A DNA stretch of 64,000 nt from assembly GCA_903902915.1 (NCBI GenBank), contig CAIUWR010000065.1, positions 36,101 through 100,100 of the forward strand, written 5' to 3'. The position numbers and the translations under genes were made by a program. The notes under the pieces are model-generated. The model did not search any database and was not told the origin of the DNA. It saw nothing but the letters and a program-made list of their open reading frames with translations. Positions 35,536-43,779 of this stretch are shown here, in pieces; the first letter of the stretch is position 1, and every line of letters begins with the position of its first letter. Source of the DNA: an uncultured Hyphomicrobiales bacterium (GTDB taxonomy: Bacteria > Pseudomonadota > Alphaproteobacteria > Rhizobiales > Beijerinckiaceae).

Positions 35536-36122
35536 TCGTCAGCCATTGCGAGTTTCTGAGCCAGGTCAGCCCGCAGCCGGGCCAGGTCGATGGAAGCGGC
35601 GGGATCGTCTGCGTTGGCGGCGTCTGCGGCTGCATCGCGCGTGCGCTCCTTCACTGGCGGTTTGATAAGTTCGTCGAGCCGCACTGCGTCCGCCTGCAAT
35701 TTCACGACGAGGCCCATCATCTTGGCGTGACGCTCGGGATCGGTGGGCAAGCCGCTTTCATCCACAAGGGCTTCAATGGCGCGCATGAGCCGCGCGATCT
35801 CCACCATGAGCCGACGATGGAGAGCCTTTGGCGAGAGTTCGCTTTTTGGAATGGGCTTTTGTGGCTGGCCACGCGGCAAGCGCGGCGCCTTGACCTTCGC
35901 CGCCGCGCGCAGACTGCTTCGCGCCTTGGTGGCGGCGAGGCGCCTGGGGACGCGCCAGAACCATTTGTGGGTGATGCGATGGGTCAGAGTCTGGCGCGAG
36001 AAGCCGAGCGCGCGGGCAGCTTCCAGAAGCGTGATCTCGCCCGCTTCGTATTGGGCGCGCGTTTGATCGAGCAGCATGGCCTCGGGGTCAGGGAGCTGGA
36101 TAAATGGGGGATGTGGAGGCAT
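35421..36122 (-). CDS. GTA g1-like small terminase/DNA-binding protein, 3' end run into g2 remnant
   Basis: The first ~190 residues look like a genuine alphaproteobacterial small-terminase-type protein: a helix-turn-helix (EITLLEAARALGFSRQTLTHRI, here EAARALGFSRQTLTH), a basic linker, then a helical region (RLMVEIARLMRAIEALVDES and KLQADAVRLDELIK). After DLARLRADLAQKLAMADE the frame continues into terminase DNA read out of frame, giving an arginine-rich tail that is probably not native. It is the first gene of the block; no promoter was recognised. Identity as g1 is by position and build, not by a strong motif. Confidence 0.6.
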   Translation of the reverse strand: MPPHPPFIQLPDPEAMLLDQTRAQYEAGEITLLEAARALGFSRQTLTHRITHKWFWRVPRRLAATKARSSLRAAAKVKAPRLPRGQPQKPIPKSELSPKALHRRLMVEIARLMRAIEALVDESGLPTDPERHAKMMGLVVKLQADAVRLDELIKPPVKERTRDAAADAANADDPAASIDLARLRADLAQKLAMADETGAPGCGRDHLCAGRRHIGRRATRRMVSRRSGAVPSA

Positions 36123-36157
36123 GGAGCGGCTCCCTGGGGTAGTGTGGAGTGGAGACG

Positions 36158-36183
36158 AAAAAAAGGCCCCTGAGGGGGGCCTT
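36158..36183 (-). terminator. Intrinsic terminator after the two-gene cassette
   Basis: On the minus strand AAGGCCCC pairs with GGGGCCTT across a five-base loop and is followed by seven T. It lies 30 bases past the stop of the 70-residue ORF and 36 bases before the first GTA gene, so the two transcripts are separated. Confidence 0.9.
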
Positions 36184-36212
36184 GTGAAGCGGAATACTTG
36201 AAATAAGGTCGC

Positions 36213-36425
36213 TTATTTAGCGTCCAAGAAAGCAGCGTTCAATTCGCCCAGATCGTCTGGGCCGCAGTAATGCAGGGCCGCCGCTTGCTGCTCGGGCGTC
36301 AGCAAAGCGAAGAAGCCCGTCATCGGGCGCGGCCCCATGTCAAAGGGCTCACGCCCGTCGCTCTTTGCCGGGTCCTGACAGACCCTATCAATGGTCTCAT
36401 GGCCGAGTTTTACCGGGCTCTCCAT
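36213..36425 (-). CDS. Hypothetical 70-residue acidic protein
   Basis: A small soluble protein with no recognised family. A glycine/proline-rich front half is followed by LLTPEQQAAALHYCGPDDLGE, which looks helical. It starts 2 bases after the stop of the GNAT-like gene and ends just before a strong terminator, so it is a second gene in a two-gene unit. Coding is supported by this tight spacing and the terminator rather than by homology. Confidence 0.6.
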   Translation of the reverse strand: MESPVKLGHETIDRVCQDPAKSDGREPFDMGPRPMTGFFALLTPEQQAAALHYCGPDDLGELNAAFLDAK

Positions 36426-36427
36426 CG

Positions 36428-36946
36428 CTAGACCCTCTTAACAAGATAGCTGGCCGCTTTTGACGTCATTGCCGTTTCAAACCCGTAAATGTCACGGTAA
36501 AGACTCGCAACAGCGTCGTCGACTGGCCGAACCCTCAATTCCCGTTTACCTCTTACTTGCGCGTAACAGGCCACTGTTTCCAGTGCAATCAAAGCACGTT
36601 TACCGCGCAAAGGGCAATCAGCTCTAGGGTCAGCTTCCAAAAATTTAAGCTCCACGGCATTCGATGTCGTTATGGCCAAGCCAAGGCCTGAAATGCGCTC
36701 GGGATTGCACCAGATCGCAAAATCGATGCGATCAGGGTCGCGATAGCGTCGCATCAACTCACGCCAGTTCCACGACGCTTCCAGGTTGCGGCCATTGCCG
36801 TCCCACTGATCTGCAATAGCTTGAAAAGCACGGCTGCTGATTTCCGCCACCATGAAGTCGCAAGCGAGACGATCCCGCAGATTTCGCCTCGCCCGATGGT
36901 AGGCGTCGAAGCGATTTCGAAGGTAGCGCTGGTGAGGTGTGGACAA
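36428..36946 (-). CDS. Diverged GNAT-like acyltransferase family protein
   Basis: A 172-residue protein. The C-terminal half (GLGLAITTSNAVELKFLEADP, LIALETVACYAQVRGK, RVRPVDDAVASLYRDIYGFE) follows the strand-helix pattern of GNAT acyltransferases, where the last part resembles the N..A..LY...GF motif; the acetyl-CoA loop is not canonical. The N-terminal part is basic and helical (YLRNRFDAYHRARRNLRDRL). Function unknown. The base composition is less GC-rich than its neighbours and the gene lies between the GTA block and a core gene, which suggests accessory DNA. Confidence 0.6.
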   Translation of the reverse strand: MSTPHQRYLRNRFDAYHRARRNLRDRLACDFMVAEISSRAFQAIADQWDGNGRNLEASWNWRELMRRYRDPDRIDFAIWCNPERISGLGLAITTSNAVELKFLEADPRADCPLRGKRALIALETVACYAQVRGKRELRVRPVDDAVASLYRDIYGFETAMTSKAASYLVKRV

Positions 36947-37190
36947 CGAAACTCATCGCATCGGGTCAATATATCTTAGGACACATAAGCAGAGCTTCGA
37001 CAAAGCCGCAATGCGAAGCTCAAGCTGAGGACCTTGAAGCACCCCCTCGCCCCACACTTCTGGAGCATGAAGCGAACCTACAGGAGCAGCGTCACGCTGT
37101 CAAGGATAATTTTCTTGCTAGGAATTAAATTCGTAACATCCTCTCTGGACAGGACTTTTCCCGCAGGGCAAACCGGACGCTGGAGGTTCC

Positions 37191-38003
37191 ATGCAAATCA
37201 TTTCGCTCGCCGCCCTCACCATTCTCGACGCTGGCCCCGCCGGTCAGGCCCGCGCCTGCGCGGAGGCTGGCTTCACCCATGCTGGGCTGCGGCTCAATCC
37301 GCTTTTGCCGACGGATCAATCAGTTGCGGGCGATGCGGCGAAAGAGGCCGAGATTGAAGAACTGATGCGCGGTTCCCGCCTCAAGCTGCTGGAAGTCGGC
37401 GTTTTTCCGGTCACGGCCCATATGGATGTGGAGGCCCTGCGCCCGGTTCTTGCGCTGTCCCAAAGGCTTGGTGGGCGCTTCATCGTGTGCCCGATTGAGG
37501 ATGCGGATGAAGCCCGGCGCGCCGACACATTCGCGCGCCTGTGCGATCTGGCCGCCGAATATCATCTGGGCGCCCTTGTCGAGTTCAACCCCTACAGCGG
37601 CTGCCGCTCCCTCACGGAGGCGGTGGCGCTGGCCACAGGCGTCAAGCGCCCCAACGCCGCGCTTGTGCTCGACGCGCTGCACCTGTCGCGCTCGGGCGGT
37701 CATCCGCGCGATCTGGCGGCCGTGGACCCGGTCCTGCTTCAGCTCGTCCATTTCTGCGACGCCCCGCCCTTCCAGGCCGATGGGCGCAGCGCGGATGAGT
37801 TGCGGCGCGAGTCCCGCACCGCCCGTCTGCTGCCCGGCGAAGGCGGGCTCTGGCTGGAAGAATTGCTGGAGGCCCTGCCCCAAGACATCCCCATCAGCAT
37901 CGAAGCGCCCAGCGCCCGCCACGCCCTTTTGCCAGCGGCGGAGAGGGCGAAGTTGGCGCTCGACGCCACCATGGGCTTTCTGGCGAAAATTGGCCGCGCT
38001 TAG
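37191..38003 (+). CDS. Sugar phosphate isomerase/epimerase-like TIM-barrel protein
   Basis: A 270-residue protein of the xylose isomerase-like TIM barrel (AP endonuclease 2) superfamily. Strand ends carry candidate metal ligands: [32 protein letters not shown] and ISIEAPS. The substrate is unknown; relatives act on sugars or inositols. The 3' end overlaps the convergent YcgN-type gene by four bases. About 240 bases upstream are AT-richer and hold no gene. Confidence 0.82.
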   Translation: MQIISLAALTILDAGPAGQARACAEAGFTHAGLRLNPLLPTDQSVAGDAAKEAEIEELMRGSRLKLLEVGVFPVTAHMDVEALRPVLALSQRLGGRFIVCPIEDADEARRADTFARLCDLAAEYHLGALVEFNPYSGCRSLTEAVALATGVKRPNAALVLDALHLSRSGGHPRDLAAVDPVLLQLVHFCDAPPFQADGRSADELRRESRTARLLPGEGGLWLEELLEALPQDIPISIEAPSARHALLPAAERAKLALDATMGFLAKIGRA

Positions 38004-38524
38004 GCTTTGGGCTTGCGGCCGCGCGGATTGCGGCCCGGCCAATCCCTGATGTGGTTGGGCCAATCCTCGAAAGCCACGTCGTCTTCGGACAGGCTCACCT
38101 TGCCGCGCACCGAGATCCCGGCCTCATGGACGGTTTCAGGCCGCCCCGACACCAGCGGATGCCACCACTTGAGGTCTTTTTCCTCCGCCACCAGTCGATA
38201 GGCGCAGCTTGGCGGCAGCCACGGCAGGCTGCGCACGGCTTGGGGCGTCAATTGCACGCAATCGGGCACAAGCTTCTTGCGTTTGGAATAGTTGGCGCAG
38301 CGGCAGCTACCGGCGTCGAAAAGCTTGCAGGCGATGTCGGTGAAATGAATCTCGCCCGTATCTTCGTCCTCGAGCTTCACCAGACAGCAGCGCCCGCAGC
38401 CGTCGCACAGGCTCTCCCACTCGGTCTTGCTCAAATCTTCAAGCGGCTTACGCCAGAATGGCTCGGTCGAAGCCGCAGGCCCGGCCTTCGAAAGATCATC
38501 CGTCTTTTTGGGTTTACCGATCAT
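38000..38524 (-). CDS. YcgN/UPF0260 family zinc- or iron-sulfur-type cysteine protein
   Basis: A 174-residue protein with the family signature CDGCGRCC near residue 40 and a second cluster [10 protein letters not shown], giving a CxxCxxCC metal centre. [19 protein letters not shown] and WWHPLVSG are further conserved stretches. The ATG at 38524 begins the conserved part; a longer frame to 38638 is not supported. Biochemical role is not established. Confidence 0.88.
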   Translation of the reverse strand: MIGKPKKTDDLSKAGPAASTEPFWRKPLEDLSKTEWESLCDGCGRCCLVKLEDEDTGEIHFTDIACKLFDAGSCRCANYSKRKKLVPDCVQLTPQAVRSLPWLPPSCAYRLVAEEKDLKWWHPLVSGRPETVHEAGISVRGKVSLSEDDVAFEDWPNHIRDWPGRNPRGRKPKA

Positions 38525-38725
38525 GCTCGCCAATTTCCCGCCATTCAAAGGGCGCACAGCGGAACAGTGACCCCGACCTTTGCATTGCCTGAACGATCTG
38601 ACCAAAAGGATTGGCCAAAAGAAGCTCGCCGGGCGCACTTGCGCCCATGGGGCGGCGTCGTCAAGTCAATCGCGAAGTGGTAATCTGTTTCGCCGGGCGT
38701 CGCCCGCGCCAGAAAGGCCGACAGA

Positions 38726-40960
38726 GTGTTCGAGGGCATCCGCAAATCCGCTTTTGTGCGCACCGTCTCGCGAGGTCTGCTCGCGTTCGACGCCTGGGTC
38801 AACTCGTCGCTTTACGAGAGCGGACAAACGGCCCGGCGCAACTATGCGGCCTTTTCGGCCTGGATGGACCGCTTTCATGTGGCCGGTGGCAAATGGGTCG
38901 CGGTTGAACTCGCCTGCGAAGCCCTCACCCTTGGAGTGGGGGGCGGCTTGCTGATGCTTGGCCTCGCCCTGCCCGCCTTTCGCGAGGTCTCGGACGACGA
39001 CTGGTTGAAGAAGCAGGATCTGGCGGTGACCTTTCTGGATCGTTACGGCCTTGAAGTCGGGCGGCGGGGCATCAAGCACGACGATTCCGTGCCGCTCGAT
39101 CAGATTCCCGAAATTCTGATTCAGGCCGCGCTCTCGACCGAAGACCGGCGTTTCTATGATCACTTCGGCATCGACCCCATCGGCCTGTTCCGCGCCCTGA
39201 GCGTCAATGCGCGGGCGACCGGCGTGGTGCAAGGCGGCTCATCGATCACCCAGCAACTCGCCAAGAACCTGTTTTTGAGCAACGAACGCACCCTTGAACG
39301 CAAGATCAAGGAGGCCTTTCTGGCGCTCTGGCTGGAATTTCGCCTGCCCAAGCGTGAAATCCTGAAGCTCTATCTCGACCGCGCCTATATGGGCGGCGGC
39401 GCCTTCGGGGTTCAGGCGGCGGCGGATTTCTATTTCGGCAAAAGCATTCGCGACATCAATCTGGCCGAAGCCGCCATGCTCGCCGGCCTCTTCAAGGCGC
39501 CCACGAAATATGCGCCCCATATCAATCTGCCGGCCGCCCGCGCCCGAGCCAACGACGTGCTCTCGAACATGGTCGATGCGGGCTATATGACCGAGGGGCA
39601 GGTCTATGCGGCGCGGCGCAATCCCGCGACCCCGGTTGATCGGCGCCGCGAAAGCTCGCCTGACTGGTATCTCGACTGGGCCTTTGACGAAATCAAACAG
39701 CTCGCCATCAAGGGCAAGCTGGGCAACGACCGCGTGCTCACGGTGCGCACCGGCCTTGACGTGAATCTGCAACGCAAGGCCGAATCCGCCATCGAGGACG
39801 CCCTTCGCCAGAATGGCCGCCAATTCCGGGCCAGCCAGGGCGCGACTGTGGTGATGGAGCCGCTCGGACTTGTGCGCGCCATCGTGGGCGGGCGCGACTA
39901 TGGGCAGACGCAGTTCAACCGCGCCACCGACGCCGCGCGCCAGCCCGGCTCCTCGTTCAAACCCTTCGTCTATCTCACCGCCGTGATGACCGGAAAATTC
40001 CATCGCGAGACCATGGTGAATGGCTCAAGCCTTTGCATCGGCAACTGGTGCCCCAACAATTTTGGCGGCGCGGGGGCTGGCCTGTTGCCCATGGTGGTGG
40101 CGCTGCAGAAGTCGCTCAACACGGTCGCGGTCTGGCTGTCGATCAAGATCGGCGAGACCTACTGGCCCAAGGAGCAATCCTATCACCTGGGCCGCGTCGC
40201 ACAGCTGGGTCGCGAGAAGATCGTCGAGAACGCGCGCAAGATGGGCGTCGTCAACACGCCGCTTCCCGATACGGTCTCGCTGCCGCTGGGGGCGGACGAG
40301 GTGAAGATGATCGACATGGCTTCCGCCTATGCGGCCTTCGCCAATGGCGGCAAGCGCGCCCCGCCCTTCGCCGCCATCGAGATCCGCAATTCGCGCGGCG
40401 ACACGATCTATCGTCGCGACGTGGATGGTCCGGCCTATGAGCAGGTCATCCCCGCCGACAAGATCGCCGAGATGAACAATCTCCTGAAGGAAGTCGTCAA
40501 CGGCGGCACCGCCCGCGCGGCCCAGCTGGACGGCGTGGTCGCCGCCGGCAAGACCGGCACCACCAACGCCTATCGCGACGCCTGGTTTGATGGTTTCACC
40601 GGCAATTACGTCTGCACGGTCTGGTTCGGCAATGATGACGACACGTCGATGAACAACATGACCGGCGGAACCCTGCCCGCGAAAACCTGGCATGAGATCA
40701 TGGCCTACGCTCATCAGGGAATTGAACTCAAGAACCCCTATGGCGTCACCGAGATTCCTCCGATCTCATCAAGCGCCGCCGCCAGGGCGAGCGAGGCCAG
40801 CGCGCCGCAGCGCCCCGCGACCCTGTCGCGCCGCACAAGCCAGGCGATCCAGGACGTCGCAACCCTTTTTCGCGCAGCGCGCGACAAGCGAAGCGGCGCG
40901 AGCCCGGCGCCTGGCCGGGGCGCCTCGATCGTGCGCGTCGGCGCCGACAGCATAGAATAG
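38726..40960 (+). CDS. Penicillin-binding protein 1A-type transglycosylase/transpeptidase
   Basis: A 744-residue class A PBP that polymerises and cross-links peptidoglycan. One transmembrane helix near 65-85 anchors it. The GT51 domain shows catalytic Glu139 in STEDRRFYDHFG and GGSSITQQLAKNLFL. The transpeptidase domain has Ser409 in PGSSFKPF, the SLN motif (KSLNTVAVW) and AGKTGTTN. The C-terminal ~50 residues are a low-complexity serine/arginine/alanine tail. It is divergent from the YcgN-type gene and followed at 9 bases by the DUF1214 gene. Confidence 0.93.
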   Translation: MFEGIRKSAFVRTVSRGLLAFDAWVNSSLYESGQTARRNYAAFSAWMDRFHVAGGKWVAVELACEALTLGVGGGLLMLGLALPAFREVSDDDWLKKQDLAVTFLDRYGLEVGRRGIKHDDSVPLDQIPEILIQAALSTEDRRFYDHFGIDPIGLFRALSVNARATGVVQGGSSITQQLAKNLFLSNERTLERKIKEAFLALWLEFRLPKREILKLYLDRAYMGGGAFGVQAAADFYFGKSIRDINLAEAAMLAGLFKAPTKYAPHINLPAARARANDVLSNMVDAGYMTEGQVYAARRNPATPVDRRRESSPDWYLDWAFDEIKQLAIKGKLGNDRVLTVRTGLDVNLQRKAESAIEDALRQNGRQFRASQGATVVMEPLGLVRAIVGGRDYGQTQFNRATDAARQPGSSFKPFVYLTAVMTGKFHRETMVNGSSLCIGNWCPNNFGGAGAGLLPMVVALQKSLNTVAVWLSIKIGETYWPKEQSYHLGRVAQLGREKIVENARKMGVVNTPLPDTVSLPLGADEVKMIDMASAYAAFANGGKRAPPFAAIEIRNSRGDTIYRRDVDGPAYEQVIPADKIAEMNNLLKEVVNGGTARAAQLDGVVAAGKTGTTNAYRDAWFDGFTGNYVCTVWFGNDDDTSMNNMTGGTLPAKTWHEIMAYAHQGIELKNPYGVTEIPPISSSAAARASEASAPQRPATLSRRTSQAIQDVATLFRAARDKRSGASPAPGRGASIVRVGADSIE

Positions 40961-40969
40961 GCCGCCGCC

Positions 40970-41572
40970 GTGCTGCACACGCTCAAAATGCTCGTCATCG
41001 CTGTCGCTGGCCTCTGGCTTGGCCTTGCTGGAACCTATTACGCGGTTGAGCGAGGCGAGGATGGGGGCGTCGGAACGAGCTTCCTTTTCGGCGCGGTGAA
41101 GGCCGGCCCCTGGACAGGATGGCCGAAATCCGGAACCCGTGACGCAGACCCCTATGCGCGCGCGCTCTACGCCCGCAATGGCGAAACGCCGCTCGGCATC
41201 ACCGAGGGGCTCAGCTTTCTGGCGCGTGCGGACTCCAGCGGCGCCCCGCTGAATCCCGCCTGCGACTATGTTCTGTCAGGCGCCATTCCCCCCGCTCGCT
41301 TCTGGACCCTGAGCGCGGCGACCCCCCATGGAAAGCCGCTGCCCACGAGCAGCAACCGGAACGGCTTCACCTCGTCGGAGCTTTTGCGCAGCGCTGATGG
41401 CGGCTTCGAAATCCAGATCTCCGCCTCGGCCCGCCCCGGCAACTGGCTTCAGGTGAATGGCGGACAGCCGTTCCTCCTCATGTTGCGCCTGTATGACACC
41501 GCGCTGAGCGCGAACGCCTATTCGGTCGTGGCGCAAGCCATGCCCTCCATCGTCAAGGAGCATTGCCGATGA
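40970..41572 (+). CDS. DUF1214 membrane-anchored protein
   Basis: A 200-residue protein with an N-terminal signal/anchor helix (LVIAVAGLWLGLAGTYYAV), then an all-beta domain with FWTLSAATPHGKPLP, NGFTSSELLRSADGG and LMLRLYDTALS, which is DUF1214. The annotated GTG start at 40970 could be replaced by the ATG six codons on. It overlaps the DUF1254 gene (ATGA), and the two families commonly pair. Function unknown. Confidence 0.82.
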   Translation: MLHTLKMLVIAVAGLWLGLAGTYYAVERGEDGGVGTSFLFGAVKAGPWTGWPKSGTRDADPYARALYARNGETPLGITEGLSFLARADSSGAPLNPACDYVLSGAIPPARFWTLSAATPHGKPLPTSSNRNGFTSSELLRSADGGFEIQISASARPGNWLQVNGGQPFLLMLRLYDTALSANAYSVVAQAMPSIVKEHCR

Positions 41573-42159
41573 GGCTGAAAGACCCGGTCGGCAACGCAGC
41601 GTTTCACACTTTACCCTGGATCGTCGGCTGCCTCTTCATCGCGGGCGTCGTCCACATCGGCTCCATTTTCGCCATGCCGCGCCTTGCGCCGCAAGACGCC
41701 TTCGCCCGGATCAGCACGCTGGCGCAACCGCATAAGGTGGTGTTGCTCCCCGCCACGACGCCGGAGTCCGGCGCTCCCTTCGATGACCCCGCCCTCGCGC
41801 AGGGCGTGTGCCGTTATGATCTCTCGCAAGGACCGGTGCGCCTGCGCGCGACGCTCCCCCCCGATGCGCTGATGCTGATTTCCTTTCACGCCCGCCATGG
41901 CCAGATCTTTTATTCCATGACCGACCGCAGCGCGACCCATGGCAAGCTCGACGTGTTGCTTGTGACGCGCCAGCAGCTCGATGCGGTCGAGGCGAACGAT
42001 CCGGAGGATGAACTGCCGCAGGATCTGCGCATAATCGCGCCCACGCAGGAAGGCTTCCTGCTGTTCCGCGCGCTGGCCGAATATCCAGGAGAACTTGCGG
42101 ATGCGCGGGACCGTATCCAGTCGCTGTCCTGTGGGCTCGATAAAGATGCGAAGCCCTGA
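41569..42159 (+). CDS. DUF1254 membrane-anchored protein
   Basis: A 196-residue protein with one N-terminal helix (LPWIVGCLFIAGVVHIGSIF) and a periplasmic domain containing CRYDLSQGPVRLRA and ISFHARHGQIFYSMTDRSA, as in DUF1254. The ATG at 41569 was chosen because AAGGAG lies eight bases upstream and it overlaps the DUF1214 stop. The pair probably forms one envelope unit after the penicillin-binding protein gene; its role is unknown. Confidence 0.82.
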   Translation: MRLKDPVGNAAFHTLPWIVGCLFIAGVVHIGSIFAMPRLAPQDAFARISTLAQPHKVVLLPATTPESGAPFDDPALAQGVCRYDLSQGPVRLRATLPPDALMLISFHARHGQIFYSMTDRSATHGKLDVLLVTRQQLDAVEANDPEDELPQDLRIIAPTQEGFLLFRALAEYPGELADARDRIQSLSCGLDKDAKP

Positions 42160-42201
42160 CGACGGTCGATCATGGTTAAGGATTTATAAACGACTTGCCT
42201 C

Positions 42202-42217
42202 TTAAGCTTCGGTTAAC
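42202..42217 (+). promoter_or_regulatory. CtrA-type box TTAA-N7-TTAAC
   Basis: TTAA, seven bases, TTAAC is an exact match to the consensus bound by the alphaproteobacterial cell-cycle regulator CtrA. It lies 29 bases before the DUF2336 start, the distance expected if transcription begins at or very near the start codon. Confidence 0.6.
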
Positions 42218-42245
42218 CCTCGAATCGAAACTTAAGTTGCGCCCC

Positions 42246-43382
42246 ATGCACCAAAGCGACCTCTCGCAGCACGAGCCGGAACTTCAGGCCTCCCCGGCCG
42301 AGGCGGACGTGGATCCGCGCCCCCGCCTGCTCATGACCCTCGCGGACTTGTTCACGAGCCAGACCCACCACTCGCCGGATGAAATCCGTCAGTTCGAAGC
42401 TGCGGTTCAGGGCCTTCTGCCCCATGCCTACGACGATATCCGTTTGAAAGCTGCGGACAGGCTGGCGGACTATCCGCATACGCCTCAAGGCGTCCTGCGG
42501 GCCTTCCTTGCGCTTGGCGGCGACGCCGCCGCGCCATTTCTCAAGCGCTCCGTCTGCATGCAGCGCAGCCTCGTCGCGGAGATTGTGCGGGAGGGCGACG
42601 CCGAAGCGGCGGTCTGCATCGCCCATCGGGTCGATCTGGACCCCACGCTGGTCGGCATGCTGTGCGCGCGGCCTGAAATTGAAGTGCTGCGGGCGCTGGC
42701 GCGCAATCCCATGGCGCCGCTCGACAGGGTCGATTTCGAGGGGCTGGTGCGGCAGGCCCGGTTTGATCGCCCGCTGGCGAGAAGCCTGTGCATGCGCGCG
42801 CGCGATCCCATGTTGATCGCACCGCTTTTCCTGCTCGCGACCCCCCTCCAGCGCGATGCGATCATTCTGGCGGCGCGGCGCGCCCATCTCGGCGCCCCCC
42901 TTTCGACGCCCCTCACCGACGCCGAACTGACCATTGCGGATGACCTCATCGACGCCGCCGAAGCGCGAAACCTCGACGATGCGGCCTGGCTGGTCGCACG
43001 CGCTGTCGGCTGCACCACAGCCATCAGCCGGGACATCATCGCCGACGCATCGGGGGAGCCGCTTGCGCTGGTTCTGGCGCTTTTGCGCATTGAACCCGTC
43101 ACGGCCAATCGAATTCTGAACATGTTCGATGCGCCGCCACTGCGCTCGCCGGACCGTATCAAGGCTCTGACCAACATCATCTTCGACACGCCACGCGGCT
43201 GCGCGGACAGGCTGTTGAAGGAGATGGTGGGCTTGAGCGTCCAGCGCGGCCGTCCCGCCCTCACGCCGGTCAATGACCCGTCAGCCGCCCAGACGCCCAG
43301 CCGCCCCGCGCAAATGGGCGAGGTGGCGGCGTCCACGCAGTCCACAGCGCCGGAACGCAAACTGTTGCTGGTCCGCCGCTGA
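42246..43382 (+). CDS. DUF2336 protein
   Basis: A 378-residue, all-helical, HEAT-like protein of the DUF2336 family, found in alphaproteobacteria. Recognisable parts are LLMTLADLFTSQ, VLRAFLALGGDAAAPFL and VLRALARNPMAPL. No membrane segment or enzyme motif is seen. The ATG at 42246 has no Shine-Dalgarno sequence; it fits a leaderless transcript from the CtrA-type box upstream, though a later start cannot be excluded. The end abuts the convergent DUF1491 gene with no gap. Confidence 0.8.
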   Translation: MHQSDLSQHEPELQASPAEADVDPRPRLLMTLADLFTSQTHHSPDEIRQFEAAVQGLLPHAYDDIRLKAADRLADYPHTPQGVLRAFLALGGDAAAPFLKRSVCMQRSLVAEIVREGDAEAAVCIAHRVDLDPTLVGMLCARPEIEVLRALARNPMAPLDRVDFEGLVRQARFDRPLARSLCMRARDPMLIAPLFLLATPLQRDAIILAARRAHLGAPLSTPLTDAELTIADDLIDAAEARNLDDAAWLVARAVGCTTAISRDIIADASGEPLALVLALLRIEPVTANRILNMFDAPPLRSPDRIKALTNIIFDTPRGCADRLLKEMVGLSVQRGRPALTPVNDPSAAQTPSRPAQMGEVAASTQSTAPERKLLLVRR

Positions 43383-43721
43383 TCAGGCGAGGTCGAGGAA
43401 GACGCGGCCCTGCCGATCTTCCACCTCGATGATCCACAGATCGGGATCGAAGCGGATTTCCTTGGCGAGGCGTTCTTCGACGTCGAGCGAGGGAATCCAC
43501 GCATCCGCATGCATGCGGGTCCAAAGGCGATCAACGCCGCGCGACGCTGTTTCGGTCTGCGGCGCGGGACCATAGAGCGCGGCCGTTCCGTCGAGCCTGT
43601 CGATCTTGACGAAAATGGCGCCCGCCTCCGCCGCGCCGCGACGGCGCAGGACCGCAGGCGCATCCTCGACAGCGCAGCGCCGCAAATAGGCCGAAACAAA
43701 AATATCGGCGCGCAGGCGCAT
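43383..43721 (-). CDS. DUF1491 protein
   Basis: A 112-residue protein matching DUF1491 in length and features: RADIFVSAYLRRC at the start, GAIFVKIDRLDGTAALYGP, and FDPDLWIIEVEDRQGR near the end. The family is restricted largely to alphaproteobacteria and has no known function. It shares strand and neighbourhood with the peptidoglycan-binding protein and the PAS kinase (gap 58 bases). Confidence 0.85.
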   Translation of the reverse strand: MRLRADIFVSAYLRRCAVEDAPAVLRRRGAAEAGAIFVKIDRLDGTAALYGPAPQTETASRGVDRLWTRMHADAWIPSLDVEERLAKEIRFDPDLWIIEVEDRQGRVFLDLA

Positions 43722-43779
43722 GACGAACCACCAGACTGTTCAAGCTCCCATCACCCGCCCCGGTTCATGGGGCGACGCA

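Larger units (their letters stand above)
24464..36122 (-). mobile_element. Degenerate gene transfer agent (RcGTA-type) cluster with lysis genes
   Basis: One continuous minus-strand block in canonical GTA order: g1-like, g2 piece, g6 piece, g7, g8, g9, g10 piece, g11 piece, g12, g13, g14, g15, DUF2793 fibre, GH108 endolysin, holin, inner spanin, outer spanin. Genes g3 (portal), g4 (protease), g5 (major capsid), most of g2 and most of g11 are missing. No integrase, attachment repeats or replication genes were seen, which fits a vertically inherited GTA rather than a recent prophage. Packaging and head formation cannot come from this locus; the tail-tip and lysis genes are uninterrupted. Confidence 0.85.

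Noticed and set aside
24464..36122. Intact inducible prophage
   Set aside because: No integrase, repressor, replication genes or attachment repeats, and head genes are missing; gene order is that of a GTA.
36947..37190. Possible small gene or tRNA-derived attachment site next to the GNAT-like cassette
   Set aside because: AT-richer than its surroundings but no cloverleaf, repeat or supported frame could be found.
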